NCBI GenBank assembly: GCA_024277255.1
Contig: JAJRVQ010000179.1
Coordinates: forward strand, 1 to 64,000
Origin: Acidobacteriota bacterium
GTDB lineage: Bacteria; Acidobacteriota; Thermoanaerobaculia; Multivoradales; SZUA-115
Reading direction: 5' to 3'
Length of the DNA stretch: 64,000 bases
Below the pieces are notes generated by a model. That model was not told where the DNA came from and ran no database searches. It saw only the letters and a list, made by a program, of their open reading frames with translations. Of the stretch, positions 43,002 through 51,217 are shown one piece after another (position 1 is the stretch's first letter; each line of letters opens with the position of its first letter). The position numbers and the translations under genes are program-made.

Positions 43002-43795
43002 GCGCTGGCTTCGGCTCTCTGCTTCAGCTGGGTGTCGAGGTTGAGACAATAGAGCGCCGTCGCCGCCTGGGTTGCGAGGAGGTCGAAGAGTTCACGGTCG
43101 AGCGACTCCAAGCGGCCGCCCTTTTGCGACAGCAGCCGGAAGACGGCGATCAGGCCGATGACCTGGTCGTCGAGCTTGAGCGGTATACAGGCGGTCAGTT
43201 CGGTCTCACTGGGCAGCGCCTCGGCCGGCGGATTGCCGTTGGCGACGTACAGTTCACCGCTGCGGGCGCTGCCGCCGATGAGGCCGTCGCCGATCGGGAT
43301 CGAGCGGAATCCTTCCTCCTCGAGACCAAACGAAGAGACCAGCTGTAGCTTCTCGTGCTGATCGATCTCGTAGATGCCGAATTCCTCGGAGCCGATGAGG
43401 TTGATGACGATCTCTTGGATCGCGGTGAGGATCTGCTCGCGGTCGAGCGTGCCGTGAAGGCGATAGCTGGCGACGTAGAGGTTGGCCAGGTCGTTGTTGC
43501 GCTGTTCGACCTCGACATACTGCGCCGAGTAGCGTTGGTTCGCCGCCTCGATCTCAGCCATCTGCTCTTCGAGTTTCACGCGATCTTGCTTGATATGGGC
43601 GAGTTCGGCCTCCAGCCCCTCCAGCCGCTTCTGTATGGAAGCGCGTTCCTCCTGGAGACGCTGGTTGTCGCTTTCCTGCGTCGCGGTGAGCCGCCTCAGC
43701 CGCGTATTCTCGTCGAGCAACTCCTGGATGTACTGGCGCGTACTTTCGCGCACCTTCTGAACGTAGGCCCCGTGATCTCTGTCTTTGCTTCCCAT
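42998..43795 (-). CDS. Coiled-coil plus GAF domain protein of the chemotaxis operon
   Basis: 265 residues. The N-terminal 100 residues form a strongly charged coiled coil (REERASIQKR, LAHIKQDRVKLEEQMAE). A GAF domain follows (about 105-250) beginning NLYVASYRLHGTLDREQIL and including EFGIYEID. It shares this N-terminal GAF block with the divergent gene at 44696, so the two are paralogues. Lies between the cheY-like gene and cheD, overlapping cheD; likely an accessory sensor or scaffold for the array. No transmembrane helix. Confidence 0.8.
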   Translation of the reverse strand: MGSKDRDHGAYVQKVRESTRQYIQELLDENTRLRRLTATQESDNQRLQEERASIQKRLEGLEAELAHIKQDRVKLEEQMAEIEAANQRYSAQYVEVEQRNNDLANLYVASYRLHGTLDREQILTAIQEIVINLIGSEEFGIYEIDQHEKLQLVSSFGLEEEGFRSIPIGDGLIGGSARSGELYVANGNPPAEALPSETELTACIPLKLDDQVIGLIAVFRLLSQKGGRLESLDRELFDLLATQAATALYCLNLDTQLKQRAEASA

Positions 43796-43822
43796 GGTGG
43801 TGATCCCGTCACTGTTCGCCGG

Positions 43823-44191
43823 TCATTCGGCGAGGTAGTTCTTGACTTTGGTGAGGAGTTCGAGGCTCTTGAACGGCTTGGCGATGTAGTCGCTACAGCC
43901 ATTGGAATAGCCTTTCTCCATGTTCTCGGCCTCGCCGCGCGTGGTCACCATGATGATGGGAGTTTCCTTGCTCCCTTCGCTGGCGCGCAGGCGGCGGCAG
44001 ACTTCGAATCCGTCCATTTTCGGCATCACCACGTCGAGTAACACCAGATCTGGTTTCTCCGCGGCTGCCACCACCAGAGCCTCTTCGCCATCGGAAGCGC
44101 GTACCAGGTCGTAGTCGGCCTTGAGGATCATCTCCTCCATGAACAAGGTGGTTTTCGAGTCGTCCACCAGAAGAATCTTCGCTTGCGCCAA
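43823..44191 (-). CDS. Single-domain CheY-like response regulator
   Basis: 122 residues, receiver domain only: acidic pocket DD 10-11, phospho-acceptor Asp53 (LLDVVMPKMDG), Thr in MVTTRGE and Lys in AKPFKSL. No output domain. First gene of the chemotaxis operon and thus the likely diffusible output of CheA. The target is unknown because no flagellar motor genes are in the window. Confidence 0.9.
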   Translation of the reverse strand: MAQAKILLVDDSKTTLFMEEMILKADYDLVRASDGEEALVVAAAEKPDLVLLDVVMPKMDGFEVCRRLRASEGSKETPIIMVTTRGEAENMEKGYSNGCSDYIAKPFKSLELLTKVKNYLAE

Positions 44192-44244
44192 GATTGGACC
44201 TCCTCTTCCCGCTCACCCTTGCAGCCAGGGTGGTACTCGTGCTG

Positions 44245-44262
44245 GACCGGGAGTTACCGGTC
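44245..44262. promoter_or_regulatory. Inverted repeat in the divergent region (1)
   Basis: 6-bp perfect arms GACCGG and CCGGTC with 6-nt spacer, about 55 nt upstream of the cheY-like start. Candidate operator or leader hairpin. Confidence 0.35.
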
Positions 44263-44344
44263 AGCGGCTAGGTTTGATCAGAAAAACTTGATGAATATAG
44301 TGAAGTCGCCCCGGGTCGAAAATGGACAGACAGGGATACAGGTT

Positions 44345-44363
44345 ACTGACACTCTTTGTCAGT
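44345..44363. promoter_or_regulatory. Inverted repeat in the divergent region (2)
   Basis: 7-bp perfect arms ACTGACA and TGTCAGT with 5-nt spacer, centrally placed between the two operons. A dimeric regulator site is the simplest reading. Confidence 0.4.
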
Positions 44364-44695
44364 CGAGTGACAGGTATTAGCGCGTTTCCGCAGCAGATGA
44401 GGTCAAGCCGTCGGGATATTCACTACCCACAGCAAGCCCAGTGCCATCGAAGCCGATGATGTGGACAAATTGCTGTTATCTGGTTTCTGAACAGTTGATT
44501 TGGCCGACTGCGTCCCGCCTTCGGGGTTGACCGGCACCTCACTGGTTGGCTCCGTTCATAGAGTTGTCGCGTGCGGATTTTGTGTGCGCACTGTGGGAAT
44601 GCGCAAGGGTCCGCATAGCGAATCGCGTCCGGAAATAGTTGTGATAGTCATTGAAGAGAGTAGCCACAATCACTAGACTGCCAGCCTCGATTACG

Positions 44696-45511
44696 ATGGA
44701 CAACACGCTTCACCGCGGTGAACTCGGTGATCAGGGTCAGCTTGACGACCCTCGAATGACCGGTACCGAGTTGGTCGACCAGTTGCGAGCGACTCTCGAT
44801 CGTGCCGCCGAGCTAACCCGGACACTCGAAAGCAACCTGCGCTTGTCGCCCCAGAGCGAATCGCAGTCGGCAGGGGAGCGTGTGGATCAGCTGGAGCGCC
44901 GGCTGGCGGCTTCGGACTCGGACGTCAAAGAGCTGGCGATTCGGCTGGTGGAGTCGGAGCACCAAGCAGAGCGGCTGATGAACCTCTACGTGGCGACCTA
45001 TCAGCTCTACTCCTCCTTGACTCCGGATGAAGTGCAGGTGTCGATCGCCGAGATCGCGATCAATCTGTTGGGAGCCGAGCGTTTCGTACTCCTCTTGCAG
45101 CGGGCGCCCGATCAAGAATGCGAGGTCGCTCTAGCGGAAGGATTCGACGGACCGGTCGCTTCTCCGTACAGCCACGGGCGGTACCAAGGCGGCGATTCCA
45201 TGGTCGACTCGACGCTCGCCGATGGCGTTCTGCGTACCGGTCCCAGCGGTGACTCGAAGGCTCTGGCGGTGGTGCCGCTGCGCGTGCGCAGCACTCTGGT
45301 CGGTGTTCTGGTGATTCTGAAGCTGCTCGATCACAAGCCGATTCTTGGCGCCGAAGACCGGGATCTGCTGGACGTGCTGTCCGCCCACGCCGCCTCAGCG
45401 CTCTTCGCCGCCGGCCTCTTCGAAGCCAAGGATCGCAAGCTGCGGACATTGGAGAGTCTGATGCAGCTGGTTCGCGGCGGCTCGGGCGAGGCATCGGAGT
45501 CACAGCGATGA
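44696..45511 (+). CDS. Coiled-coil plus GAF protein, paralogue of the chemotaxis-operon gene
   Basis: 271 residues. Coiled coil about 20-85, then a GAF-like domain starting NLYVATYQLYSSLTPDEVQV and EIAINLLGAERFVLLL, the same block as in the protein at 42998-43795. No catalytic motif. ATG 44696 is chosen; the TTG at 44651 gives 15 extra residues. ATGA overlap with the DUF4388 gene downstream indicates co-translation and a joint pathway. Confidence 0.75.
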   Translation: MDNTLHRGELGDQGQLDDPRMTGTELVDQLRATLDRAAELTRTLESNLRLSPQSESQSAGERVDQLERRLAASDSDVKELAIRLVESEHQAERLMNLYVATYQLYSSLTPDEVQVSIAEIAINLLGAERFVLLLQRAPDQECEVALAEGFDGPVASPYSHGRYQGGDSMVDSTLADGVLRTGPSGDSKALAVVPLRVRSTLVGVLVILKLLDHKPILGAEDRDLLDVLSAHAASALFAAGLFEAKDRKLRTLESLMQLVRGGSGEASESQR

Positions 45512-47124
45512 GTATCTCCGGCAATCTCGAAGACGTCTCGGGCTCCGACGTCATGCAGTTCATCCATCTGGGCCGGCGAACCGGCACGCTGGTCTTGCAG
45601 CAGGGCAAGAAGCGGGCGATGGTGGGCTTCTATCGGGGCAAGTTGATCAGCGCCAGGCGGGATGAGCAGCCGCTGGTGGGAGACTTGTTGGTGCGTCGGG
45701 GAGTGCTCGATCCGGAGCGGCTGCAGCGCGCGATTCGGTTGCAACGTGACGGAGCGGAAAATCGCTCTCTCGGCCAGATTCTACTCGCCCGAGGTGATGT
45801 CGATGCCGAGGCTCTGCGCGACGCGGTTTTCGACCAAATCAAACAGACGATCAACGAGATCGTGCAATGGGACGACGGCAGGTTCGAGTTTGTGGTGGAC
45901 GACCTGCGGCCGGTGGACGACATTTCGCTCTACCCCGGCGATGTGCTCGAAAACTCGGATCTCAATACCCAGATGGTCCTGATGGAAGCGGCACGCATCT
46001 TTGACGAACGCAACCGGCGCGGTTCGGTGAGCGTCTCGCCGGTAGGCGAGGCGGCGCTGCTCGCCAGGCCATCCACCATGCGAATGCCGATGAGTGGCTC
46101 GGGGACGGCAGTGCTGGAGCCGTTGGTGGCCACTGCCAGCGCTCTCAGCGCGGCGCCGGCGGAATTAGAGAGGGTCGAGGGCAAGGCGCCCTTTCAACTG
46201 ACCGGCGATCGGGTTGCCACGGAGATCGCCGAGGTGCGCGTAGTGACCCTCGACGAGGTCTTCTTCGCTCGCTGTCGCGAGGCGCTGCGCTGGCTCGGCG
46301 CTCCTGTTTGTCGGGTAGAACCGCAGTATGCCGGGGCGGTCGCCGAGGATCGCGCACCGGTCGTGTTGTTCGACTTGCGGCCTGCGGATCGCCGGGTCTC
46401 CGATCTGCGTGCCGTCTGTCGCGCATGTCCTGAGTTCCCGGTCGTCGCTTTGGTCGATGAGGGCTTCCCGCTGGGGGAGGCCTACGGTGCGGGTGCTGTG
46501 GCGGCCTTGCCGGCGGACCCGGAGGCGGTGACCGCTTGCGTCGGCAACCTACTGCACAACTTGCTCGCCGCGCGCGCCAAGCGTCCGATGTCGCAGGTGA
46601 CGGACAATGAGGCCATGTCGCGGCTGCGCCGGGTTTTTGGCGACCTGAGGTCTGGATTGATCTCGGCGACGGTGGCGCTCAACTTGATGCACATCATCTC
46701 GGAGTCGGTCGAGCGGGCGGTCCTGTTCTTGGTGCGGCGCAACTGTCTGGCGGCGCTCGGTGCCTTCGGAGAGGCGGCGGGTGGTCGCCCTCTGGCGGAG
46801 CTGACGCGCAATTTGCGCATCCAGCTCGACGACGATAGCGGGCTGAGTCTGTGCGTGCGAACGGGCGAGGCGCGCTCGTTCAGCTTCGATGAGGTCCGCT
46901 TGCCGGCCGGTTTCGCCAAGACGCTGGGGAGGCCTCGCACCGGCCAGTCGGTCATCTTCCCGATCCTCGGGACGCAGCGGGTGATCGCCGCGATCTACGC
47001 CGACAATGGTGGCAGCGCAGAGGCGATCGAGGATATCGAGATTCTGGAGTTGGCGGCGGCGCAGGTGGGGATGGCCTTCGAGAATGAGCTCTTGCGCCAT
47101 CAGCTCGCGGAGTCGGACTCGTAG
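45508..47124 (+). CDS. DUF4388 (PATAN) domain protein with GAF-like C-terminus
   Basis: 538 residues. Residues 1-150 match the DUF4388/PATAN domain (SISGNLEDVSGSDVMQFIHL, GTLVLQQGKKRAMVGFYRGKL, FVVDDLRP). The middle (about 245-350) looks like a degenerate receiver domain: VVLFDLRPADRR occupies the beta3/phospho-acceptor position, but the acidic pocket is not clear. The last about 160 residues form a GAF-like domain. PATAN proteins are common in delta-proteobacteria and Acidobacteria in polarity and motility signalling. Follows the GAF protein with 4-nt overlap. Confidence 0.8.
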   Translation: MSISGNLEDVSGSDVMQFIHLGRRTGTLVLQQGKKRAMVGFYRGKLISARRDEQPLVGDLLVRRGVLDPERLQRAIRLQRDGAENRSLGQILLARGDVDAEALRDAVFDQIKQTINEIVQWDDGRFEFVVDDLRPVDDISLYPGDVLENSDLNTQMVLMEAARIFDERNRRGSVSVSPVGEAALLARPSTMRMPMSGSGTAVLEPLVATASALSAAPAELERVEGKAPFQLTGDRVATEIAEVRVVTLDEVFFARCREALRWLGAPVCRVEPQYAGAVAEDRAPVVLFDLRPADRRVSDLRAVCRACPEFPVVALVDEGFPLGEAYGAGAVAALPADPEAVTACVGNLLHNLLAARAKRPMSQVTDNEAMSRLRRVFGDLRSGLISATVALNLMHIISESVERAVLFLVRRNCLAALGAFGEAAGGRPLAELTRNLRIQLDDDSGLSLCVRTGEARSFSFDEVRLPAGFAKTLGRPRTGQSVIFPILGTQRVIAAIYADNGGSAEAIEDIEILELAAAQVGMAFENELLRHQLAESDS

Positions 47125-47213
47125 ACCAGCCTTCGCCGAGCGGGGCTCCTCGTCCCCGCGGCACTCCCCGGTCGCCCGCGTGGGCAAGATGATTGCATCG
47201 GGTAGCATGTCTT

Positions 47214-49856
47214 ATGGGTCGCTCTGCACTGCCTCAGTTTTTGTTCCTCTTCTTGACTCTGGTTTTTGTGGTGGTTGCTCTGCCGGTGGCGGCGGAGGAG
47301 ACGGTGGATCCGGCTCTCTGGCCGGAGGCGCAGCGGTCCTTTTTTCAGGACGGTCCTGGGTGGTTGCTCAGCACGGCGCAGCGGACGCGGCTTTTGGGGT
47401 TGGATGAGGCTGGGCGGCAGGCTTTTGTCGAGGAGTTTCTGGCTGCCGATCCGATTCCTGAGACGGCGGAGAATGAGCTGGTGGAGGGGATTCGCCGGCG
47501 TACTTTGCTGGCTCGCGGTTCCTATCTCTCGCCTAGCGATGTGCGGTATCGGTTGCTTTTCATCAGCGGGGAGCCGACTTCTCGGCAGCGGATTGACTGT
47601 GGTTTGGCTTTCAAGCCGTTGGAGATTTGGCGTTACTCGCCTGCCGGGTTGGCCGGCCGGCGAGCCATAGAGGCTCAGCGGGTGCTCGATCCGGAGGTGC
47701 GCCGGGAGGTGGCGGAAAAGGGTAAGCGGGGTCGGCATTTGCCGCCGTGGATCGAGAGTCCTCAGGTGGTGCTGTACCTGCCCAGTCCGGGATCGCCGTA
47801 TCGGCTTTGGGAGCCTTTCGACTCGAAACGGGCGCTCTATTCCTCGGAGATGGAGTACTACTTGCGGCAGTCGCAGGAGATTTGGAGTACCGGCCGGCGG
47901 TTTGATCGACAGGCGTGCAAAGAGGCGGATCTGGTCGATCGGGCGACGGGGATCGAGGCCTTGTGGGGCTACAGCAAGGAGCGGCCGACGCGCGGGGCGA
48001 TCGGTACTTTCGTCGCTCCGCCTGGCGATCTGGCGGCCTGGGCGCGGGAGGCGGCGGCGACGGTGGTGCCGGAGGCGAAGGCGGCCTTGGCGCCGGTGCT
48101 CGAAGCCGATGCACTGAGCGTCCACTTTCCTCGCCAGCGGCGCCAGCGGTTGGTGACTCGTTTCTTGGTGACGCTGCCGCCGGAGATCCGGCTGCAGCAG
48201 GACGACAAGGGCAAGTATCGAATCTCGCTGGAAGGGGTGGTGGAGAGCGAGGGCAAGGTGTTCGAGGACTTCCGGGTGCGTTTCGAGTTGGAGCCGGATG
48301 CTCTCGATGCGCCGGTGGCACTGGCCGCGGACCGCTTGTTGCGCCCTTCGTCCTCCTTCGTCGTCCGCATCAAGGTGCGCGACGAGATCAGTGGAGCCTT
48401 GGGGTATTTGGCGGCGGGCTTTGAGGTGCCGCGTCAGCCCCGCGAGGAGGACGCGGAGAGTGCCCTTACCGCACTGGTGGGTGAAGTCGACGACGAGCCC
48501 GCCATCGCCGCGGGCCCCGACGCCTTGCTCCTGGTTCCGGTGCCGGAGGGCGAGGTGACGCTGGGGCTTTTCCGCGCCGAGGCGCTGGTCAGCGGCAAGC
48601 GCATCGCCAAGGTGATCTTTTTGGTCGACGGTGTCCAGCAGTTGACCCGGGCTCGGCCGCCCTTCACCGCCGAAGTCCGGCTCGCCGAACGGCCACGGGA
48701 ACAGGTGGTGCGCGCCGAAGGGTATGACTCCGCGGGCGAACTGGTGGCCGCGGACGAACTGATCCTCAACCAACCGCGCGGCGCCTTTCGGGTCCGCATC
48801 GTGGAGCCCGCGCCGGGCGAGGAGGCGGTGGGTGAAGTGCCGGTGCGGGCCGAAATCGTGGTGCCGGAAGAACGTCACATCAAAGAGGTGGAGATTCGAC
48901 TCGACGGCGAAACCGTGGCCACGCTCAGCCGGCCGCCTTGGACGACCACGCTGCAGGTACCGGCTAGCTCGGAGTTCAGTTACCTGACCGTGGTGGCGCG
49001 GCTCGACGATGATCGGTGGAGCGAAGCGGTGCGAGTTCTCAACTCGGCCAACGAACTCGAAGAGCTCAACGTCCGCTTGGTGGAGCTGTATACGACGGTG
49101 ACCGATCGTGCCAACCGGCTGGTGCGAGGGTTGGTCGAGGACGACTTCGAGATCTACGAGCAGGGGATCCGCCAGCAGATCACCAAGTTCGAGCTGGTCG
49201 AGAATCTGCCGTTGACCGTCGGCGTGACGATCGACACCTCCGGTTCGATGACCTCCTCCCTGGTCGAGGCACAGCACGCCGGACAGGCTTTTCTCTCCAA
49301 CGTTCTAACTTCGCGAGATCGCTGTCTTGTGGTCGGTTTTTCAGGTAAGCCGATCCTCCGCATGGCGCCGACCAGCGATGTCGAAGGTTGCTTGTTGGGG
49401 CTCGAAGGTCTGATCGCTGAAGGGTGGACGGCGCTCCATGATGCGGTGGTGACCAGCCTCTACCACATGCGTGAATTGACCGGCCAACGGGCCTTGGTCT
49501 TGCTCTCGGACGGCGATGACACGGTGAGTTCCGTCGATTTCGCCGATGCTCTTGAATACGCCCGCCGTAGTGGGGTGGTGATCTTCACCATCGGCTTGGA
49601 CGTGTCGGCGCTCTCGTTGGATGTGCGGCGAAAATTGGCCCGTTTAGCAACAGAAACGGGGGGTCGTACGTTCTATATTCACAGCGCCGATGAATTGACC
49701 GGCGTGTACGGCGAGATTGAACGCGAGTTGCGCAGTCGATATCTTGTCGCTTACAGCCCTCAAAGCGGGGGCAGCCAAGGCGAATTCCGCGAGGTCGAGG
49801 TCAAGACCAAGCGGCGTGGCCTCAAAGTTCGCACCATTCGCGGTTACTATCCATAG
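47214..49856 (+). CDS. Secreted GWxTD/von Willebrand factor A protein
   Basis: 880 residues. A signal peptide (about 1-28) is followed by a GWxTD-like domain (about 50-170: DPIPETAENEL, SPSDVRYRLLF, EIWRY), beta-rich Ig-like segments (about 390-610), and a VWA domain (about 660-850) with MIDAS DTSGSMTSS and LLSDGDDTVS. The C-terminus resembles the Acidobacterial VWFA-related domain (LVAYSPQ followed by REVEVKTKRRGLKVR). It probably acts as an envelope or surface protein binding Ca/Mg. The first about 700 nt use more T-ending codons than the neighbours, hinting at a different origin for the N-terminal part. No ribosome site is obvious at ATG 47214. Confidence 0.8.
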   Translation: MGRSALPQFLFLFLTLVFVVVALPVAAEETVDPALWPEAQRSFFQDGPGWLLSTAQRTRLLGLDEAGRQAFVEEFLAADPIPETAENELVEGIRRRTLLARGSYLSPSDVRYRLLFISGEPTSRQRIDCGLAFKPLEIWRYSPAGLAGRRAIEAQRVLDPEVRREVAEKGKRGRHLPPWIESPQVVLYLPSPGSPYRLWEPFDSKRALYSSEMEYYLRQSQEIWSTGRRFDRQACKEADLVDRATGIEALWGYSKERPTRGAIGTFVAPPGDLAAWAREAAATVVPEAKAALAPVLEADALSVHFPRQRRQRLVTRFLVTLPPEIRLQQDDKGKYRISLEGVVESEGKVFEDFRVRFELEPDALDAPVALAADRLLRPSSSFVVRIKVRDEISGALGYLAAGFEVPRQPREEDAESALTALVGEVDDEPAIAAGPDALLLVPVPEGEVTLGLFRAEALVSGKRIAKVIFLVDGVQQLTRARPPFTAEVRLAERPREQVVRAEGYDSAGELVAADELILNQPRGAFRVRIVEPAPGEEAVGEVPVRAEIVVPEERHIKEVEIRLDGETVATLSRPPWTTTLQVPASSEFSYLTVVARLDDDRWSEAVRVLNSANELEELNVRLVELYTTVTDRANRLVRGLVEDDFEIYEQGIRQQITKFELVENLPLTVGVTIDTSGSMTSSLVEAQHAGQAFLSNVLTSRDRCLVVGFSGKPILRMAPTSDVEGCLLGLEGLIAEGWTALHDAVVTSLYHMRELTGQRALVLLSDGDDTVSSVDFADALEYARRSGVVIFTIGLDVSALSLDVRRKLARLATETGGRTFYIHSADELTGVYGEIERELRSRYLVAYSPQSGGSQGEFREVEVKTKRRGLKVRTIRGYYP

Positions 49857-49880
49857 CTCTAGTCGTAGGTCGCCCACGAG

Positions 49881-50624
49881 ATGAAATTCACCCAGGACCT
49901 CAGATCCAGTTTCTGCCCGGGAGTGCTGTGCGCCGTACTGTGCACCGTACTGGGTACAGGGGCATGGGCGCTGGCCGGCCTTGCCGACTCGGTCCCCGCC
50001 GCCAATCCGGGTCGTTTCGAGTTTTCCCAGGTCAACCGAAGCTATTCCGACCTGGCGACCGACATCGCTCCGGTCCATCTCTCCGGCATGACCGTTCAGC
50101 TGGAGTCGCCCTCGCACGAGCTGACCATCCATGCCAATGAACTCAAGCTGGTGCCGCGCGAGGACGGCAGCTATCTGGCCGAGCTTTCCCTGCGTTTCTC
50201 CGGCCGCGGCGAGCTGCTGGCTGATATCCGTATGGCGGGTGTTCCATCCCGGCTCGAAGACGAGTTGGTGGTGCCGGAGCAGACGCGGGTTCTGTACTTG
50301 CGCGTCCGTTTCGCCCGCGGTGCGCAAGGCTATTTGGTGACCACCGAGACGATGCCGAAGAGCCTGAGCGTCTCCATCGAGAGCCGAATCGGTAGCAACC
50401 TGCTGGCCGTGTGCCGGCAGGTAGGACTGCTGCTGGGGCTCAACTGCGGCGGCCTGTCGAGAGCCTTCTCCGAAGTCGACCTGCCGCTTCCCGAAGCTGG
50501 CGAGACTTACCTGGTCGAGTATTCACAGCTGGGCGAGGAAGGTAGCCGACAACTCGACGGCTACCTGGGCTTCCCGCAGCGCAACGTCGAGGCGAAGCCG
50601 ACCGCCGCGGATTCGATCCCGTGA
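49881..50624 (+). CDS. Exported protein of unknown function
   Basis: 247 residues. A cysteine-containing hydrophobic leader (about 9-32) ends in ALAGLA. The mature part is mostly beta-rich (VQLESPSHELTIHANELKLV, YLAELSLRFSGRGEL), with two Cys in AVCRQVGLLLGLNCGGLSRAF. No family is recognised. It overlaps the rhomboid gene (GTGA), so the two may act together, for example as substrate or partner of the protease. Confidence 0.6.
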   Translation: MKFTQDLRSSFCPGVLCAVLCTVLGTGAWALAGLADSVPAANPGRFEFSQVNRSYSDLATDIAPVHLSGMTVQLESPSHELTIHANELKLVPREDGSYLAELSLRFSGRGELLADIRMAGVPSRLEDELVVPEQTRVLYLRVRFARGAQGYLVTTETMPKSLSVSIESRIGSNLLAVCRQVGLLLGLNCGGLSRAFSEVDLPLPEAGETYLVEYSQLGEEGSRQLDGYLGFPQRNVEAKPTAADSIP

Positions 50625-51217
50625 GCCGAGCTCCCGTCACCAGACTGATCCTGGCCCTGATCGCCGTCGTTTTCGTCCTCGAAGTGCTGCGCGGAGGTTC
50701 GACGCAAATCGCTGTCTTGCTGGAGCTTGGAGCCAACTACTCGCCACTGGTCCTGGGCAAGGGGCAGTGGTGGCGCTTGCTCACCAGCATGTTCCTCCAC
50801 ATCGGAATCATGCACCTGCTGTTCAACGGCTTCGCCCTCTTCCAGCTGGGAACCCTCTACGAAAGCTGGACCGGCTCGGCAAAGTTCTCCGCCCTCTATT
50901 TCGCCACCGGCCTCGCCGGCTCCTTGGCCAGCACCCTCTTCCACGGCCTGCGCGGCAGCCCGACGGTCAGCGCCGGTGCCTCCGGCGCCATCTTCGGCCT
51001 CCTCGGAGCCCTCATCGCCCTGCTGCTCAAACGCCGCGACCGACTCCTCCCTCAGGCACGCTCTCTACTCCAGCAGCTCGCTTTCTGGGCCGGTATCAAC
51101 ATCCTCCTCGGCTTCACCGGAATGAGCCTGGACAACGCCGCCCATCTGGGCGGATTCCTCAGCGGCCTCGCTCTGGGTTTCTTCGTCAGGCCGATTTGGG
51201 AGACATCGACCGACTAG
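50621..51217 (+). CDS. Rhomboid-family intramembrane serine protease
   Basis: 198 residues with six membrane helices. Catalytic Ser121 in GASGAIFG and His175 in NAAHLGG are present, and HLLFNGFALFQLG carries the family His/Asn helix. It cleaves membrane proteins within their helices. GTG start overlapping the previous stop. Its end overlaps the STAND gene on the other strand by about 32 nt. Confidence 0.92.
   Translation: MSRAPVTRLILALIAVVFVLEVLRGGSTQIAVLLELGANYSPLVLGKGQWWRLLTSMFLHIGIMHLLFNGFALFQLGTLYESWTGSAKFSALYFATGLAGSLASTLFHGLRGSPTVSAGASGAIFGLLGALIALLLKRRDRLLPQARSLLQQLAFWAGINILLGFTGMSLDNAAHLGGFLSGLALGFFVRPIWETSTD

Larger units (their letters stand above)
44192..44695. other. Divergent promoter region between two signalling operons
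   Basis: A 0.5-kb region, less GC-rich than its surroundings, separates the minus-strand chemotaxis operon from the plus-strand GAF operon. It holds two perfect inverted repeats: GACCGG-GAGTTA-CCGGTC (44245-44262) and ACTGACA-CTCTT-TGTCAGT (44345-44363). Many A/T-rich segments could be -10 or -35 elements, but no clear hexamer pair stands out. No coding frame is convincing. Confidence 0.5.

Noticed and set aside
44192..44695. Sigma54- or sigma28-type promoter for the signalling operons
   Set aside because: No GG-10 bp-GC pair with flanking consensus and no TAAA-15 bp-CCGATAA-like pair could be found at convincing match.
47100..49277. 725-codon minus-strand open frame opposite the GWxTD/VWA gene
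   Set aside because: The plus-strand protein has signal peptide, GWxTD and MIDAS motifs; the antisense product has none.
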